DNA of 64,000 nt from positions 385,508-449,507 of the forward strand of contig CBDAPE010000015.1 in NCBI GenBank assembly GCA_965198325.1, in the 5' to 3' direction. Position 1 is the stretch's first letter. Every line of letters starts with the position of its first letter. Shown piece after piece: positions 9,380 to 19,788 of the stretch. The notes beneath the pieces are model-generated. The model searched no databases. It saw only the letters and a program-made list of their open reading frames with translations, and was not told the origin of the DNA. Position numbers and translations under genes: made by a program. The DNA comes from CBDAPE01 sp965198325. Its GTDB lineage: Bacteria; Pseudomonadota; Alphaproteobacteria; UBA828; JAPUJA01.

Positions 9380-10525
9380 CTAGCCCACGGCGTCGAGCAG
9401 CTTGCGGGCGATAATGACGCGCATGATCTCGCTCGTGCCTTCGAGAATCTGGTGAACCCGCGCGTCGCGCAGATAGCGCTCGATCGGAAAATCCAACAGA
9501 TAGCCGTAGCCGCCATGGAGTTGAAGGGCGTCGTTGCAGATATCGAAGCAGGCATCCGCGGCAAAGCGCTTGGCCATGGCGCAATAGAGCGCCGCGTCGG
9601 GGTCCTCGCTGTCAAGCCGGGACGCCGCGCGATAGACCATGAGACGCGCCGCCTCGAGCCCGGTCGCCATATCGGCGAGCTTGAACTGAAGCGCCTGGAA
9701 CTGGGCTAGCGCCTTGCCGAACTGCTTACGCTCGCCCAGATAGCCGCGCGCCGCATCGAGACAGGCCCCGGCAGCGCCGAGCGAACAGGCGGAGATGTTG
9801 ATCCGCCCGCCATCGAGCCCCTGCATTGCGATGGCAAACCCCTGCCCCTCGTCGCCGACCCGGTTGGCGACCGGCACGCGGCAATCCTCGAAGATCACCA
9901 TCGCGGTCGGCTGGCTGTGCCAGCCCAGCTTCTTCTCCTGCTTGCCGAAGGAGAGCCCGGCCGCGTCTTTCTCGACGGCGAGGCAGGAAATTCCCTTCGG
10001 CCCTTCGCCGCCGGTGCGCACCATACAGAGATAGAGATCGGACGCCGAAGCCCCCGAGATGAACGCCTTCGAACCGTTCAGCACATAGTCGTCGCCGTCA
10101 CGCACCGCCTGGGTCTTGAGCGCTGCGGCGTCGGAGCCCGCGCCGGGCTCGGTCAGGCAGTAGCTCGACAGCGCCACCATGCTGGCGAGGTCCGGCAGCC
10201 AACGCCGGCGCTGCTCGTCGGCACCGAAGCGGTCGATCATCCAGGCAACCATGTTGTGGATGGAGAGGTAGGCCGCCGTCGAAGGACAGCCTCTGGAGAG
10301 CTGCTCGAAGATCAGCGCAGACTCGAACCGGGCAAGGTTTGAACCGCCCACGTCGTCGCCAACGCAGACCGCCCCGAACCCGAGTGCGGCGGCCTTGCGC
10401 AAGGTCTCGACCGGGAAGGTGCAATCTCGGTCCCACGCGGCGGCGAAGGGCGCCATCTCGGCTTCGGCGAAGTCGCGGGCGACCTGGCGGAAGGCCCGTT
10501 GCTCCTCGGTGAGCTCGAAATCCAT
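9380..10525 (-). CDS. Acyl-CoA dehydrogenase, probably isobutyryl-CoA dehydrogenase
   Basis: A 381-residue FAD-dependent acyl-CoA dehydrogenase, usual family length. The flavin-binding segments [11 protein letters not shown] and KAFISGAS are present, and the catalytic glutamate lies in [10 protein letters not shown] near the C-terminus, followed by the usual ARKLL ending. The next two genes encode 3-hydroxyisobutyryl-CoA hydrolase and 3-hydroxyisobutyrate dehydrogenase, with tiny gaps, so isobutyryl-CoA is the likely substrate (valine pathway). The enoyl-CoA hydratase and methylmalonate-semialdehyde dehydrogenase steps are not in the window. Substrate specificity is inferred from context; the family call is firm. 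Confidence 0.9.
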   Translation of the reverse strand: MDFELTEEQRAFRQVARDFAEAEMAPFAAAWDRDCTFPVETLRKAAALGFGAVCVGDDVGGSNLARFESALIFEQLSRGCPSTAAYLSIHNMVAWMIDRFGADEQRRRWLPDLASMVALSSYCLTEPGAGSDAAALKTQAVRDGDDYVLNGSKAFISGASASDLYLCMVRTGGEGPKGISCLAVEKDAAGLSFGKQEKKLGWHSQPTAMVIFEDCRVPVANRVGDEGQGFAIAMQGLDGGRINISACSLGAAGACLDAARGYLGERKQFGKALAQFQALQFKLADMATGLEAARLMVYRAASRLDSEDPDAALYCAMAKRFAADACFDICNDALQLHGGYGYLLDFPIERYLRDARVHQILEGTSEIMRVIIARKLLDAVG

Positions 10526-10764
10526 GAGCGCTGTTTTATCCGCTCGCGGCGGTGAAGCAAAGCCGCGACTTGGGCCATGCCCAAAATTCGCCTGTTGTTC
10601 TATCGGTTTAGGGTATTGTGATGCCTCGAAAGGGCACTTAGTATCCGCCGTTCAATCGCCAAACGTGGCAATCGGGTCCGCCGCCGACACCGGACCGGCA
10701 GCCGGAGAGGAGCAGGACGGCTCCATACGAACTAAAAAATCAGCCCACCCAGGGGGAAATCAAT

Positions 10765-12057
10765 ATGACAGTCAAGAGCACTCACAACGAAACCAACGTT
10801 CTGCACGCCGGTTATCGCTGCGACCCCACGACGAACGCCGTGGCCGTTCCGATCTACCAGACGACGTCCTATCAGTTCGACAGCTCCGAACACGCGGCGA
10901 ACCTGTTTTCGCTCAAGGAGCTGGGCAACATTTACACCCGGATCATGAACCCGACGAACGCGGTGCTCGAGGAGCGCATTGCGACCATCGAGGGCGGGGT
11001 TGCCGCGCTTGCCGTGTCATCGGGACAGGCGGCGTCGATGATGGCGATCCAGAACATCGCTCAGGCCGGCGACAACGTGGTGAGCTCGACCGATCTCTAC
11101 GGTGGCACCTGGAACCTGTTCGCAAGCTCGCTCAAGCAGATGGGCATCGAGGTCCGGTTCGTCGACCCCGCGAATCCGGAAGATTTCGCCAAGGCGAGCG
11201 ACGAGAAGACCCGCTGCTACTACGCCGAGACGCTCCCCAACCCGAAGTTGCAAGTCTTCCCGATCGCCGAGGTCGCCAAGGTCGGACGCAGGCTCGGTAT
11301 TCCGCTGATCGTGGACAACACGGCGGCGATCGGGATGTGCCGGCCCCTAGAGCACGGGTCCGCGATCCTGGCCAGCTCCTGCACGAAATACACCGGCGGG
11401 CACGGCAACTCGATCGGTGGCATCATCGTCGACGGCGGCAATTTCGACTGGGAGAAGCATGCCAAACGCTTCCCGCTGCTCAATGAGCCCGATCCCAGCT
11501 ACCACGGCGCGGTCTGGACCCAGGCGGTCAAGCCGCTGGGCCCCATCGCCTACATCATCAAAACACGGGTCACCTTGCTGCGCGACTGCGGCCAGGCAAT
11601 GAGCCCGTTCAACGCGTTTCTCTTCCTGCAGGGCCTCGAGACCCTGCCGTTGCGCATGGAGCGCCACTGCTCGAATGCCATGGCCGCTGCCAAATGGCTG
11701 AGCAAGCATAAGAAAGTGACGAAAGTCGTCTATCCCGGTTTGATGCGGGGCAAATACCGTGAGCGCGCCGACAAATATCTCTCGATCGGCTATGGCGGAC
11801 TCATCGGCTTCCATCTGAAGGGGGGCCGCAAGGCAGGCGACAAGTTCGTCAACGCCCTGCAGATGTTCTATCACCTGGCTAATATCGGCGACGCCCGGAG
11901 CCTGGCAATTCACCCGGCGACGACGACCCATTCCCAGCTTACACCGGACGAACTCGCGGCATCGGGCGCGCCGGAGGGTTTCGTCCGCCTCTCGATCGGT
12001 CTCGAGCATATCGACGATATCCTCGGCGACCTCGAACAAGCCTTGAAGAAGGCCTAA
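10765..12057 (+). CDS. metY: O-acetylhomoserine sulfhydrylase-type PLP enzyme
   Basis: A 430-residue Cys/Met metabolism PLP-dependent enzyme. The cofactor lysine is K208 in SSCTKYTGGHG, the aspartate pairing the pyridine nitrogen is D184 in IVDNT, and YTRIMNPTN near 57-65 is the family's phosphate/substrate region. The length and HSQLTPDEL near the C-terminus fit O-acetylhomoserine aminocarboxypropyltransferase (MetY), which makes homocysteine from O-acetylhomoserine and sulfide; methionine gamma-lyase is the main alternative. A strong AGGGGGAAA ribosome binding site precedes the ATG. The 239-base leader upstream was inspected for a SAM riboswitch and no convincing match was seen. Confidence 0.88.
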   Translation: MTVKSTHNETNVLHAGYRCDPTTNAVAVPIYQTTSYQFDSSEHAANLFSLKELGNIYTRIMNPTNAVLEERIATIEGGVAALAVSSGQAASMMAIQNIAQAGDNVVSSTDLYGGTWNLFASSLKQMGIEVRFVDPANPEDFAKASDEKTRCYYAETLPNPKLQVFPIAEVAKVGRRLGIPLIVDNTAAIGMCRPLEHGSAILASSCTKYTGGHGNSIGGIIVDGGNFDWEKHAKRFPLLNEPDPSYHGAVWTQAVKPLGPIAYIIKTRVTLLRDCGQAMSPFNAFLFLQGLETLPLRMERHCSNAMAAAKWLSKHKKVTKVVYPGLMRGKYRERADKYLSIGYGGLIGFHLKGGRKAGDKFVNALQMFYHLANIGDARSLAIHPATTTHSQLTPDELAASGAPEGFVRLSIGLEHIDDILGDLEQALKKA

Positions 12058-13077
<1,020 letters not shown>

Positions 13078-13106
13078 GGCCTCGAGAGAGCGAGCACCAG
13101 CAATCC

Positions 13107-13799
13107 GTGGCGGACGAGTCGAAACCGGACCCCGGCGAGCCTGGTACGGCCCCGCCCTCGCGTCCTCCGCCGGTCCGGCGCGGGCCCCGTTCCCTCACGA
13201 TCTTCGTGGTCGCGGTCGCCGCGATCGCCGCCGGGGTCGGTGCCTGGTTCGTCACCCCCGGGCCGCCGGAACCGCCGGGCCAGGAAGCCGGCGTCGCGCT
13301 CACCGACGCATCCATCGGCGGCCCGTTCAGCCTGATCGATCATCACAGCAAGCGGGTTAGCGACGCCGATTTCCGCGGCCGTTACATGCTGGTCTTCTTC
13401 GGCTTTACCCACTGCCCCGACGTCTGCCCGTCGACCTTGCGGAATATCTCGCTCGCTCTCGATCATCTCGACCGGGCGGCCGACGAAATCCGGGCCGTCT
13501 TCATCACCGTCGACCCCGAGCGGGACGGGCCCGAGGATATGGCCGCCTATGTGGAGCTTTTCGATTCCCGCATTCTGGGACTGACGGGCACGCCAGAGGA
13601 AATTGTTCAGGCGACCGCCGCATACCGGGTGTTTGCCGCCAAGGTTCCGATCGGCGAGGCGGGCGAGTACTCCATGGATCACACGGCGTATACCTATCTA
13701 ATGGGCAAGGACGGTGAGTATCTGGCGCATTTCTCCTTCGGTGTCGACCCCGAGGAGATGGCCGACGGCATCGAGCATGCGATCGAGACCTGGGGTTAG
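13107..13799 (+). CDS. SCO1/SenC family copper chaperone
   Basis: A 230-residue membrane-anchored thioredoxin-fold protein. A proline/arginine-rich N-terminus is followed by one membrane segment at about residues 31-50. The copper-binding CPDVC (C103 and C107) lies in FTHCPDVCPST, and the distal histidine ligand is in SMDHTAYTYL near residue 192. SCO proteins deliver copper to the CuA centre of cytochrome c oxidase on the periplasmic side. The start is GTG at 13107; no better ATG is in frame. The next gene, a PCuAC protein, overlaps its 3' end and is its usual functional partner. Confidence 0.92.
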   Translation: MADESKPDPGEPGTAPPSRPPPVRRGPRSLTIFVVAVAAIAAGVGAWFVTPGPPEPPGQEAGVALTDASIGGPFSLIDHHSKRVSDADFRGRYMLVFFGFTHCPDVCPSTLRNISLALDHLDRAADEIRAVFITVDPERDGPEDMAAYVELFDSRILGLTGTPEEIVQATAAYRVFAAKVPIGEAGEYSMDHTAYTYLMGKDGEYLAHFSFGVDPEEMADGIEHAIETWG

Positions 13800-14253
13800 G
13801 CACGCCGCGGTCCGATGCACTGCGATCACGGCCCTCTCACTTGGCCTGCTGCTCGCCGCAGGATCGCTCGGCAGCGCCCATCAATTCCTGGCCGGCGATC
13901 TCTTGATTACCCATCCCCGGGCCGGGGCGACCGCCGCGGACGCCACACCGGGCGTCGGCTACGTCGTTATTGAGAACCAGGGCGTGGCGGATGATCGACT
14001 TGTCGGTGCCGAATCGCAGGCTGCCGACCGGGTCGAACTGCACCGGACGGTATTCGAGGACGGCGTCGCACGAATGCGCCCGGCGCCCGAGGGCTTGGCG
14101 ATCCCGGCGGGGGAAATCGTCGAACTCGCGCCGGGCGGCTTCCACCTCATGTTGATGGGGCTCGATATGCCGCTGGTTGCGGGCGAGCGGCTGCCGCTGA
14201 CCCTGATCTTCAACTCCGCCGGCGCGGTCTCGATCGAGCTCGCGATCGAGTGA
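13777..14253 (+). CDS. Periplasmic copper chaperone PCuAC (DUF461)
   Basis: A 158-residue secreted protein. The ATG at 13777 gives an arginine-rich n-region, a hydrophobic core (LSLGLLLAAG) and a plausible cleavage site after GSA, so I prefer it to the upstream GTG at 13714. It overlaps the SCO gene by 23 bases. The mature part has the PCuAC copper motif: a histidine, ten residues, a methionine (HRTVFEDGVARM), then about 22 residues and HLM. Family knowledge: PCuAC hands Cu(I) to SCO or directly to CuA of cytochrome oxidase. The adjacency to SCO supports this. Confidence 0.9.
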   Translation: MRSRPGVRHAAVRCTAITALSLGLLLAAGSLGSAHQFLAGDLLITHPRAGATAADATPGVGYVVIENQGVADDRLVGAESQAADRVELHRTVFEDGVARMRPAPEGLAIPAGEIVELAPGGFHLMLMGLDMPLVAGERLPLTLIFNSAGAVSIELAIE

Positions 14254-14434
14254 GAAGCGGCACCTTTCAGGCAAGCCGAAGGCAACGGTGCCCGCCTTGA
14301 CCGCCGCGAAACAGTCCTTGAGGCGATCGCCGGTCGAGTCGCTCGTCGGCCACCGGAATATCTCTGCCGATTGCCAGCGAACGCGGGCTCCGCTATGAAC
14401 CCGGGATACCCAATACATGCGAGGCAGGAAGTCA

Positions 14435-15598
14435 ATGAACGTTCAGGGACCCCTTTCCGGCGTCGTCGTGATCGATCTCACCCGGGTGCTCGCCGGACCC
14501 TACTGCACCATGATTCTGGCCGACCTTGGCGCCCGGGTCATCAAGGTCGAGGCGCCGGGCGGCGACGACTCACGGAGCTTCGGCCCGTTCGTGCACGGAA
14601 AATCGGGCTATTTCGCGTCGTTGAACCGGGGCAAGGAGAGCATTGCGCTGAACCTCAAGGAGCCGGCCGACCGGGCGATCTTCGACGAGTTGCTTGGCAC
14701 GGCCGACGTGCTGGTCGAGAACTTCCGGCCAGGCACCATGGAAAAACTCGGCTATGGCTGGGAGGACCTGCACGGCCGACACCCCGGCCTGATCTACGCA
14801 GCCTGCTCGGGCTTCGGCCATAGCGGGCCGGACTCCCACCGACCGGCCTACGATCTCGTGGTCCAAGCGATGGGTGGAATCATGAGCCTGACCGGATATC
14901 CCGATTCGCCACCGACCCGCGTGGGCAGTTCGATCGGCGACATCGCGGCAGGCATGTTCACTGCGATTGGCGTCAACGCGGCCCTTTACAACCGCGCCCG
15001 GACCGGCGACGGGGTCAAGATCGATGTCGCCATGCTCGATTCCCAGATCGCGCTGCTCGAGAACGCGATTGCGCGCTACGGTGCGACCGGCGAAGTGCCG
15101 GGCCCGATCGGCGCCCGCCATCCGTCCATCGCACCGTTCGAGGCCTACGCTACGAAGGAGTCCTACGTGGTCGTGGCGGCCGGCAACGACACCCTGTTCG
15201 GCAAACTCTGCACGGTCATTGAACGGCCGGAACTGGTCGAAAACCCGCTGTTTGCGACGAATGACCTGCGGATTGAGCATGTTGCCGCGCTGAAGGACGA
15301 GCTCGAGACGACCTTCAAGTCCCGGACACGGGACCACTGGCTCGCATTGCTCGAGGAGAACGGCATTCCCTGCGGACCGATCAACACTGTCGCGGAAGCC
15401 ATTGCCCAGCCCCAGGTCGAGGCACGTCGGATGGTAATCACGACGGACGATCCGGTGGCGGGAACAATTCTCATGGCGGGCAATCCCGTCAAGGTCTCCG
15501 GCTTCGACGACCCGGCGAGCCGGCGAGCCTCGCCCGAACTCGATGCCGACAGGGCCGCCGTGCTCGACCTCATCGGGAGTGCATCGGGCGCTTCATGA
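14435..15598 (+). CDS. CaiB/BaiF family CoA-transferase (class III)
   Basis: A 387-residue class III CoA-transferase. The N-terminal GVVVIDLTRVLAGPYCTM, the KVEAPGGDDSR segment, and the catalytic aspartate D169 (SSIGDIAAG) are all in register with formyl-CoA transferase relatives. It would move CoA between acyl-CoA and a free carboxylic acid. The ATG at 14435 has an AGGAAG site just upstream; an ATG at 14417 in the same frame lacks one. Its stop overlaps the start of a penicillin-acylase-type gene as ATGA, suggesting the two proteins act together. The acid substrate is unknown. Confidence 0.9.
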   Translation: MNVQGPLSGVVVIDLTRVLAGPYCTMILADLGARVIKVEAPGGDDSRSFGPFVHGKSGYFASLNRGKESIALNLKEPADRAIFDELLGTADVLVENFRPGTMEKLGYGWEDLHGRHPGLIYAACSGFGHSGPDSHRPAYDLVVQAMGGIMSLTGYPDSPPTRVGSSIGDIAAGMFTAIGVNAALYNRARTGDGVKIDVAMLDSQIALLENAIARYGATGEVPGPIGARHPSIAPFEAYATKESYVVVAAGNDTLFGKLCTVIERPELVENPLFATNDLRIEHVAALKDELETTFKSRTRDHWLALLEENGIPCGPINTVAEAIAQPQVEARRMVITTDDPVAGTILMAGNPVKVSGFDDPASRRASPELDADRAAVLDLIGSASGAS

Positions 15599-17976
15599 GC
15601 GGTCTGGCGAAATGGCTCGTGATCGGCCTCGGCGTGACCGTCGGGGTGATCGCGGTGCTTCTCGCAGGCGGCTATTTCTGGCTGCGCAGCTCCTTGCCCC
15701 AAACCGAGGGAACGATCGGTCTCGAAGGTCCAACGTCCGCTATCGATATCCTGCGCGATCAATACGGCGTCCCCCATATCTTCGCGGCGACCGACCGGGA
15801 CGCGTTTTTCGGCCTGGGCTTCGCTCACGCCCAGGATCGCCTCTGGCAGATGGAGGTGCAGCGCCGTGTCGGCGCGGGCCGGCTGTCGGAGGTATTCGGG
15901 ATGCGGACCGTCGAGACCGATCGGGCTCTGCGCGTGATCGGGATGTACCGCGCGGCGGAACGCAACTGGGAGCAGCTGGACGCGGACGCGCAGGCCGCCT
16001 ACCGGGCTTACGCCGACGGCGTAAATGCCTACCTGGCAAACCGCTCGGGCGCCCTGCCACCGGAGTTCCTGCTGCTCGGCTTCGAACCGGAACCCTGGGT
16101 GCCGGCCGACAGCCTGGTCTGGGTGACCATGATGGCCTGGGATCTGGGCGGCAATTGGGAGGACGAGCTGTTGCGCGCCCGACTCGCGACGAAATTGAGC
16201 ACCGAGCAGATCGCGGCGCTTTGGCCCATGGCCAAGGGCGGCCCCGCGGATATGCCCGCGGGTCTTACCGCGCTCTACGACGACTTGCCGCTCGCGGCGC
16301 TCGCCGCTCTCCCGCTCGGTGGCAAGCAGCTCGACGGCAAGGGCTCGAACAACTGGGTCATCGCGGGCTCGCACAGCGCGAGTGACGCTCCCCTGCTCGC
16401 GAACGATCCCCACCTCGACCTGATCATGCCCGGGACCTGGTATCTGGCCCATCTGAGCGCGCCCGGCCTCAACGTGATCGGCGGGACCCTGCCCGGCCTG
16501 CCCGCGCCGGTGATCGGGCGTAATGAGCGGATCGCGTGGGGCTTGACCAATACCGATCCGGACGTCCAAGACCTGTTCGTCGAACGGCTCGACCCGATGG
16601 ACCCGGACCGCTATCTCACACCCGACGGTCCCCGTCCCTTCGAGATCCGGACCGAGGTGATTCGGGTCGAAGGACAGGACGACGTCATCGTCGAGGTCCG
16701 CGAAACCCGACACGGGCCGGTTTTATCGGACCTCGACGAGAACGCGCGGCGCGTGGTCGATACCGATCACGTGCTGGCGCTCGCCTGGTCCGGGCTTGCG
16801 CCCGACAACCGCTCCGGGCAGGCAATGCTGAAGGTCATGCGAGCCGACAACTGGGATGAGTTCACCGCGGCGCTCCGAGATTTTCACGCGCCGCAGCAAA
16901 ACGTCGTCTACGCGGATATCGACGGGAATATCGGCTTCATCGCGGCAGGCCGCGTGCCGATCCGCGCTACCGGCGACGGCCGTCAGCCCGTGCCTGGCTG
17001 GAGCGGCGCCTACGATTGGATCGGTGTCGTCCCCTTCGAGGCCCTGCCCCGGACGTTCAACCCCGCGAGCGGACGTATCGTGACTGCCAACCAGCGAATT
17101 GTCGGCGACGACTACCCCTACTTCATCAGCCACGACTGGGCGCCACCCTTCCGGGCCCGGCGGATCGCCACCCTGCTCGACGGCGAGGTCGCGCACACGC
17201 CCACGAGCTTCGCAGCCATCCAGATGGACGTCCGCTCCGAGTTTGCCGCCGCCCTCCTGCCGGACCTGCTCGGGCGGGCGAATGCGGTTGAAGGGCCTGT
17301 CAGCGACGCTCTCGCCATGCTTGCCGGTTGGGATTACGAAATGGCCGCAGACCGGCCGGAGCCATTGATTTTCGCTGCCTGGCAGCGGGCGCTGGTCAAG
17401 GCCCTGTACGCCGACGAGCTCGGCGATCTCTTCGAGCCGTTCTGGGCGGCGCGGCCAACGCTTACGCTGCAGAGCCTGGCCAGCGAAGCCGACTGGTGCG
17501 ACGACGTCATCACCAGTGAGAACGAAGGGTGCTCGGCGCGCGTCGATCTGGCCCTTGAACAGGCGATCGCCGAGCTTTCGGCGGCGTATGGCGAGGACCC
17601 CGCCGCGTGGCGCTGGGGCGAGGCGCACGGGCTGACCCTGGTTCATCGCGTCCTCGGCCGGGTTCCGATCATTGCCGGTATGATGTATCTGGAACTCGAA
17701 ACCGGTGGCGGCAGCTTCACGGTAAATGCGGCGAGCTACCCGGTGACCGGTCCGGCGCCATACAAACAGACCGCCGGACCCGGTTATCGTGCGATCTACG
17801 ACATGAGTGAAAACGGCGGCTCCGTATTCGTCCAGAACCTGGGCCAGTCCGGCAATCCCTTCTCAACCCATTTCAAAGACTTCGCGCCACTCTGGCATGC
17901 GGGAGTCTACGTTCCCATGCCGCTCGCCCGCGAGACCATCGACGTTGCCCGGACATTGCGGCTCGAGAATCGATAG
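15595..17976 (+). CDS. Penicillin acylase family N-terminal-nucleophile amidase
   Basis: A 793-residue precursor. An N-terminal hydrophobic segment (residues about 7-30) should place it in or across the inner membrane. The family's propeptide cleavage point is before S251 in GKGSNNWVIAG, which becomes the catalytic N-terminal serine after self-processing; NDPHLDL just after it is the usual alpha/beta junction motif. The rest is the long beta subunit. These enzymes hydrolyse amides: beta-lactam side chains, acyl-homoserine lactones or other N-acyl compounds. The gene overlaps the upstream CoA-transferase by four bases. No beta-lactam or quorum-sensing gene is nearby, so the true substrate is open. 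Confidence 0.9.
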   Translation: MSGLAKWLVIGLGVTVGVIAVLLAGGYFWLRSSLPQTEGTIGLEGPTSAIDILRDQYGVPHIFAATDRDAFFGLGFAHAQDRLWQMEVQRRVGAGRLSEVFGMRTVETDRALRVIGMYRAAERNWEQLDADAQAAYRAYADGVNAYLANRSGALPPEFLLLGFEPEPWVPADSLVWVTMMAWDLGGNWEDELLRARLATKLSTEQIAALWPMAKGGPADMPAGLTALYDDLPLAALAALPLGGKQLDGKGSNNWVIAGSHSASDAPLLANDPHLDLIMPGTWYLAHLSAPGLNVIGGTLPGLPAPVIGRNERIAWGLTNTDPDVQDLFVERLDPMDPDRYLTPDGPRPFEIRTEVIRVEGQDDVIVEVRETRHGPVLSDLDENARRVVDTDHVLALAWSGLAPDNRSGQAMLKVMRADNWDEFTAALRDFHAPQQNVVYADIDGNIGFIAAGRVPIRATGDGRQPVPGWSGAYDWIGVVPFEALPRTFNPASGRIVTANQRIVGDDYPYFISHDWAPPFRARRIATLLDGEVAHTPTSFAAIQMDVRSEFAAALLPDLLGRANAVEGPVSDALAMLAGWDYEMAADRPEPLIFAAWQRALVKALYADELGDLFEPFWAARPTLTLQSLASEADWCDDVITSENEGCSARVDLALEQAIAELSAAYGEDPAAWRWGEAHGLTLVHRVLGRVPIIAGMMYLELETGGGSFTVNAASYPVTGPAPYKQTAGPGYRAIYDMSENGGSVFVQNLGQSGNPFSTHFKDFAPLWHAGVYVPMPLARETIDVARTLRLENR

Positions 17977-17989
17977 GACACGCGCGCCG

Positions 17990-18787
17990 ATGGAGCTCTA
18001 CCAGCACACACCAGGCGATTCGCCGCTGCTGATCGACATTCCTCACGCGGGGGCATATCTCCCCGCCGCGATTGCGGACCGGCTGACCGCGGCCGCTCGG
18101 AGCCTGCCCGACACGGATTGGCATGTTGACCGGCTATACGACTTCGCACCGAAGCTCGGCGTCGGACTGCTCGTCGCGACCCATTCCCGTTATGTCGTCT
18201 ATCTCAATCGCGCTCCCGAGAACACACCGCTCTACGCGGGCGCGGACAATACCGAGGTCTGCCCCTCGAGCGACTTTCACAGACGCCCGCTCTACGCCGA
18301 CGGCGGGCAGCCCGACGCGGTCGAGATCGAAATCCGGCTCGAAACCTACTGGCGGCCCTATCACGCCAAGCTGGAGCACGAAATCGCGGCGCTCAAGGCG
18401 AGATTCGGCTTCGCTCTGCTGTTCGACGGCCACTCGATCGTCTCGATCTTGCCGCGCTTCTTCGAGGGTCGACTGCCGGACCTCAATCTGGGCTCCGCCA
18501 ACGGCACGTCCGCCGATCCCGGCCTGGTCAAGGACCTCGCCGCCATCACCCGCGCCGCGCCGGGCTTTACGGCCGTTCTCGACGGCCGCTTTGCTGGAGG
18601 ATACATAACCCGCCACTACGGCCGACCTGCCGCCGACATCCACGCGGTACAACTCGAATTGGCCCAGACCGCCTATATGGACGAAGCAGCGCCGGAGGCG
18701 TTTCGCCCGGAGGCTGCGGCGGCCCTGCGGCCGGTTCTGGAGGCAATCGTCCACCGCCTGCTTGCCTGGGCGGAAAACCACGTCTGA
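17990..18787 (+). CDS. N-formylglutamate amidohydrolase family protein
   Basis: A 265-residue soluble protein starting MELYQHTPGDSPLLID. Motifs are IPHAGAYLP near 19-27, DTDWHVDRLYDF near 41-52 and LLFDGHSI in the middle, all diagnostic of the N-formylglutamate amidohydrolase (FGase, PF05013) family. The HutG2-type enzyme splits N-formylglutamate to glutamate and formate, the last step of one histidine-degradation route. It starts 13 bases after the penicillin-acylase gene and no hut genes are nearby, so its real substrate may be another N-acyl amino acid. The open frame extends upstream to 17807 over the acylase 3' end; the ATG at 17990 restores the family N-terminus. Confidence 0.88.
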   Translation: MELYQHTPGDSPLLIDIPHAGAYLPAAIADRLTAAARSLPDTDWHVDRLYDFAPKLGVGLLVATHSRYVVYLNRAPENTPLYAGADNTEVCPSSDFHRRPLYADGGQPDAVEIEIRLETYWRPYHAKLEHEIAALKARFGFALLFDGHSIVSILPRFFEGRLPDLNLGSANGTSADPGLVKDLAAITRAAPGFTAVLDGRFAGGYITRHYGRPAADIHAVQLELAQTAYMDEAAPEAFRPEAAAALRPVLEAIVHRLLAWAENHV

Positions 18788-18921
18788 TCAGTCGGTTCGC
18801 AGTTGGCGGACGCCGCCTGAATTAACGGTTTATTCACCGCACTTCGCCTAATTTGACGAGGTTCGGCCCGAAGGCCGGACGCCGAGCAAATATGAACGAA
18901 GAACACGCGGAACCGGTTTAG

Positions 18922-19782
18922 ATGCTCCTAATCGTCGGCGCACTCACAGTCATCATTTGCGTATTTGGCGGGTTCATTATGATGGGCGGTCATATCGCCG
19001 TCCTGATTCAGCCGTTCGAGCTTGTCATCATCGGCGGCGCGGCGGCCGGTGCTTTCATAATCGCCAACACCAAATCGGTCATCAAGGCTTCGTTCAAGGG
19101 CGTCATGGGGTTGCTCAAGCCGGCAAAGTACGACAAGTCGGGCTACCTTGAGCTCATCACCATGCTCTACACGGTGTTCAAGATGGCCCATACCAAGGGC
19201 ATGCTGACCCTCGAATCCCATATCGAGAAACCCTACGAGAGCGATCTGTTCCGGCAGTTTCCGAGGTTCCTCGCCGACGAGCACGCGGTGATCTTCGTCT
19301 GCGATTATCTGCGCCTGCTCACCCTAGACTCCGACAAGGCCCATGAGATGGAATCCCTCATGGACGAGGAAATCGAAACCCATCACAAAGAGAACCTCGA
19401 GATCGCCGAGGCGATCACCAAGGTTTCGGACGGCCTACCAGCGCTGGGCATCGTCGCCGCCGTGCTCGGCGTCATCAAGACCATGGGTGCGATCACCGAA
19501 CCGCCGGAAGTGCTCGGCCATTACATCGGCGGTGCCCTGGTCGGCACCTTCCTAGGCGTCTTGCTCGCCTACGGCTTCGTGGGTCCGATGGGCGACTCCC
19601 TAAAGTCGCGGGCCGACGCCGAGATGAAATATTACATCTGCATCAAGGCGGGTCTGCTGGCCTACATGCAGGGCTATTCACCCGCGGTGGCCATCGAGTT
19701 TGCCCGCAAAACCCTGTTCGCTCACGAACGGCCGAGTTTCTACGAGGTCGAAGACGCCGTCTCCGAGTTGCAAGTGGCGTAG
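18922..19782 (+). CDS. motA: Flagellar motor stator protein MotA
   Basis: A 286-residue inner-membrane protein. Hydrophobic segments lie at about residues 1-20 and 30-50, with the large cytoplasmic loop in the middle and two more membrane segments late in the protein (around GIVAAVLGVIKTMGAI and GTFLGVLLAYGF). The HKENLEIAEAI and LPALGIVAAVLG regions are MotA landmarks. With MotB it forms the ion-conducting stator that drives flagellar rotation. motB follows six bases after its stop. No other flagellar gene is in the window, so motAB is detached from the flagellar cluster, as is common in alphaproteobacteria. Confidence 0.95.
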   Translation: MLLIVGALTVIICVFGGFIMMGGHIAVLIQPFELVIIGGAAAGAFIIANTKSVIKASFKGVMGLLKPAKYDKSGYLELITMLYTVFKMAHTKGMLTLESHIEKPYESDLFRQFPRFLADEHAVIFVCDYLRLLTLDSDKAHEMESLMDEEIETHHKENLEIAEAITKVSDGLPALGIVAAVLGVIKTMGAITEPPEVLGHYIGGALVGTFLGVLLAYGFVGPMGDSLKSRADAEMKYYICIKAGLLAYMQGYSPAVAIEFARKTLFAHERPSFYEVEDAVSELQVA

Positions 19783-19788
19783 TCCGCC

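Noticed and set aside
10526..10764. SAM-sensing riboswitch upstream of the metY-type gene
   Set aside because: The leader length and gene type are suggestive, but I could not align the SAM-II or SAM-V conserved cores. An Infernal search of Rfam would settle it.
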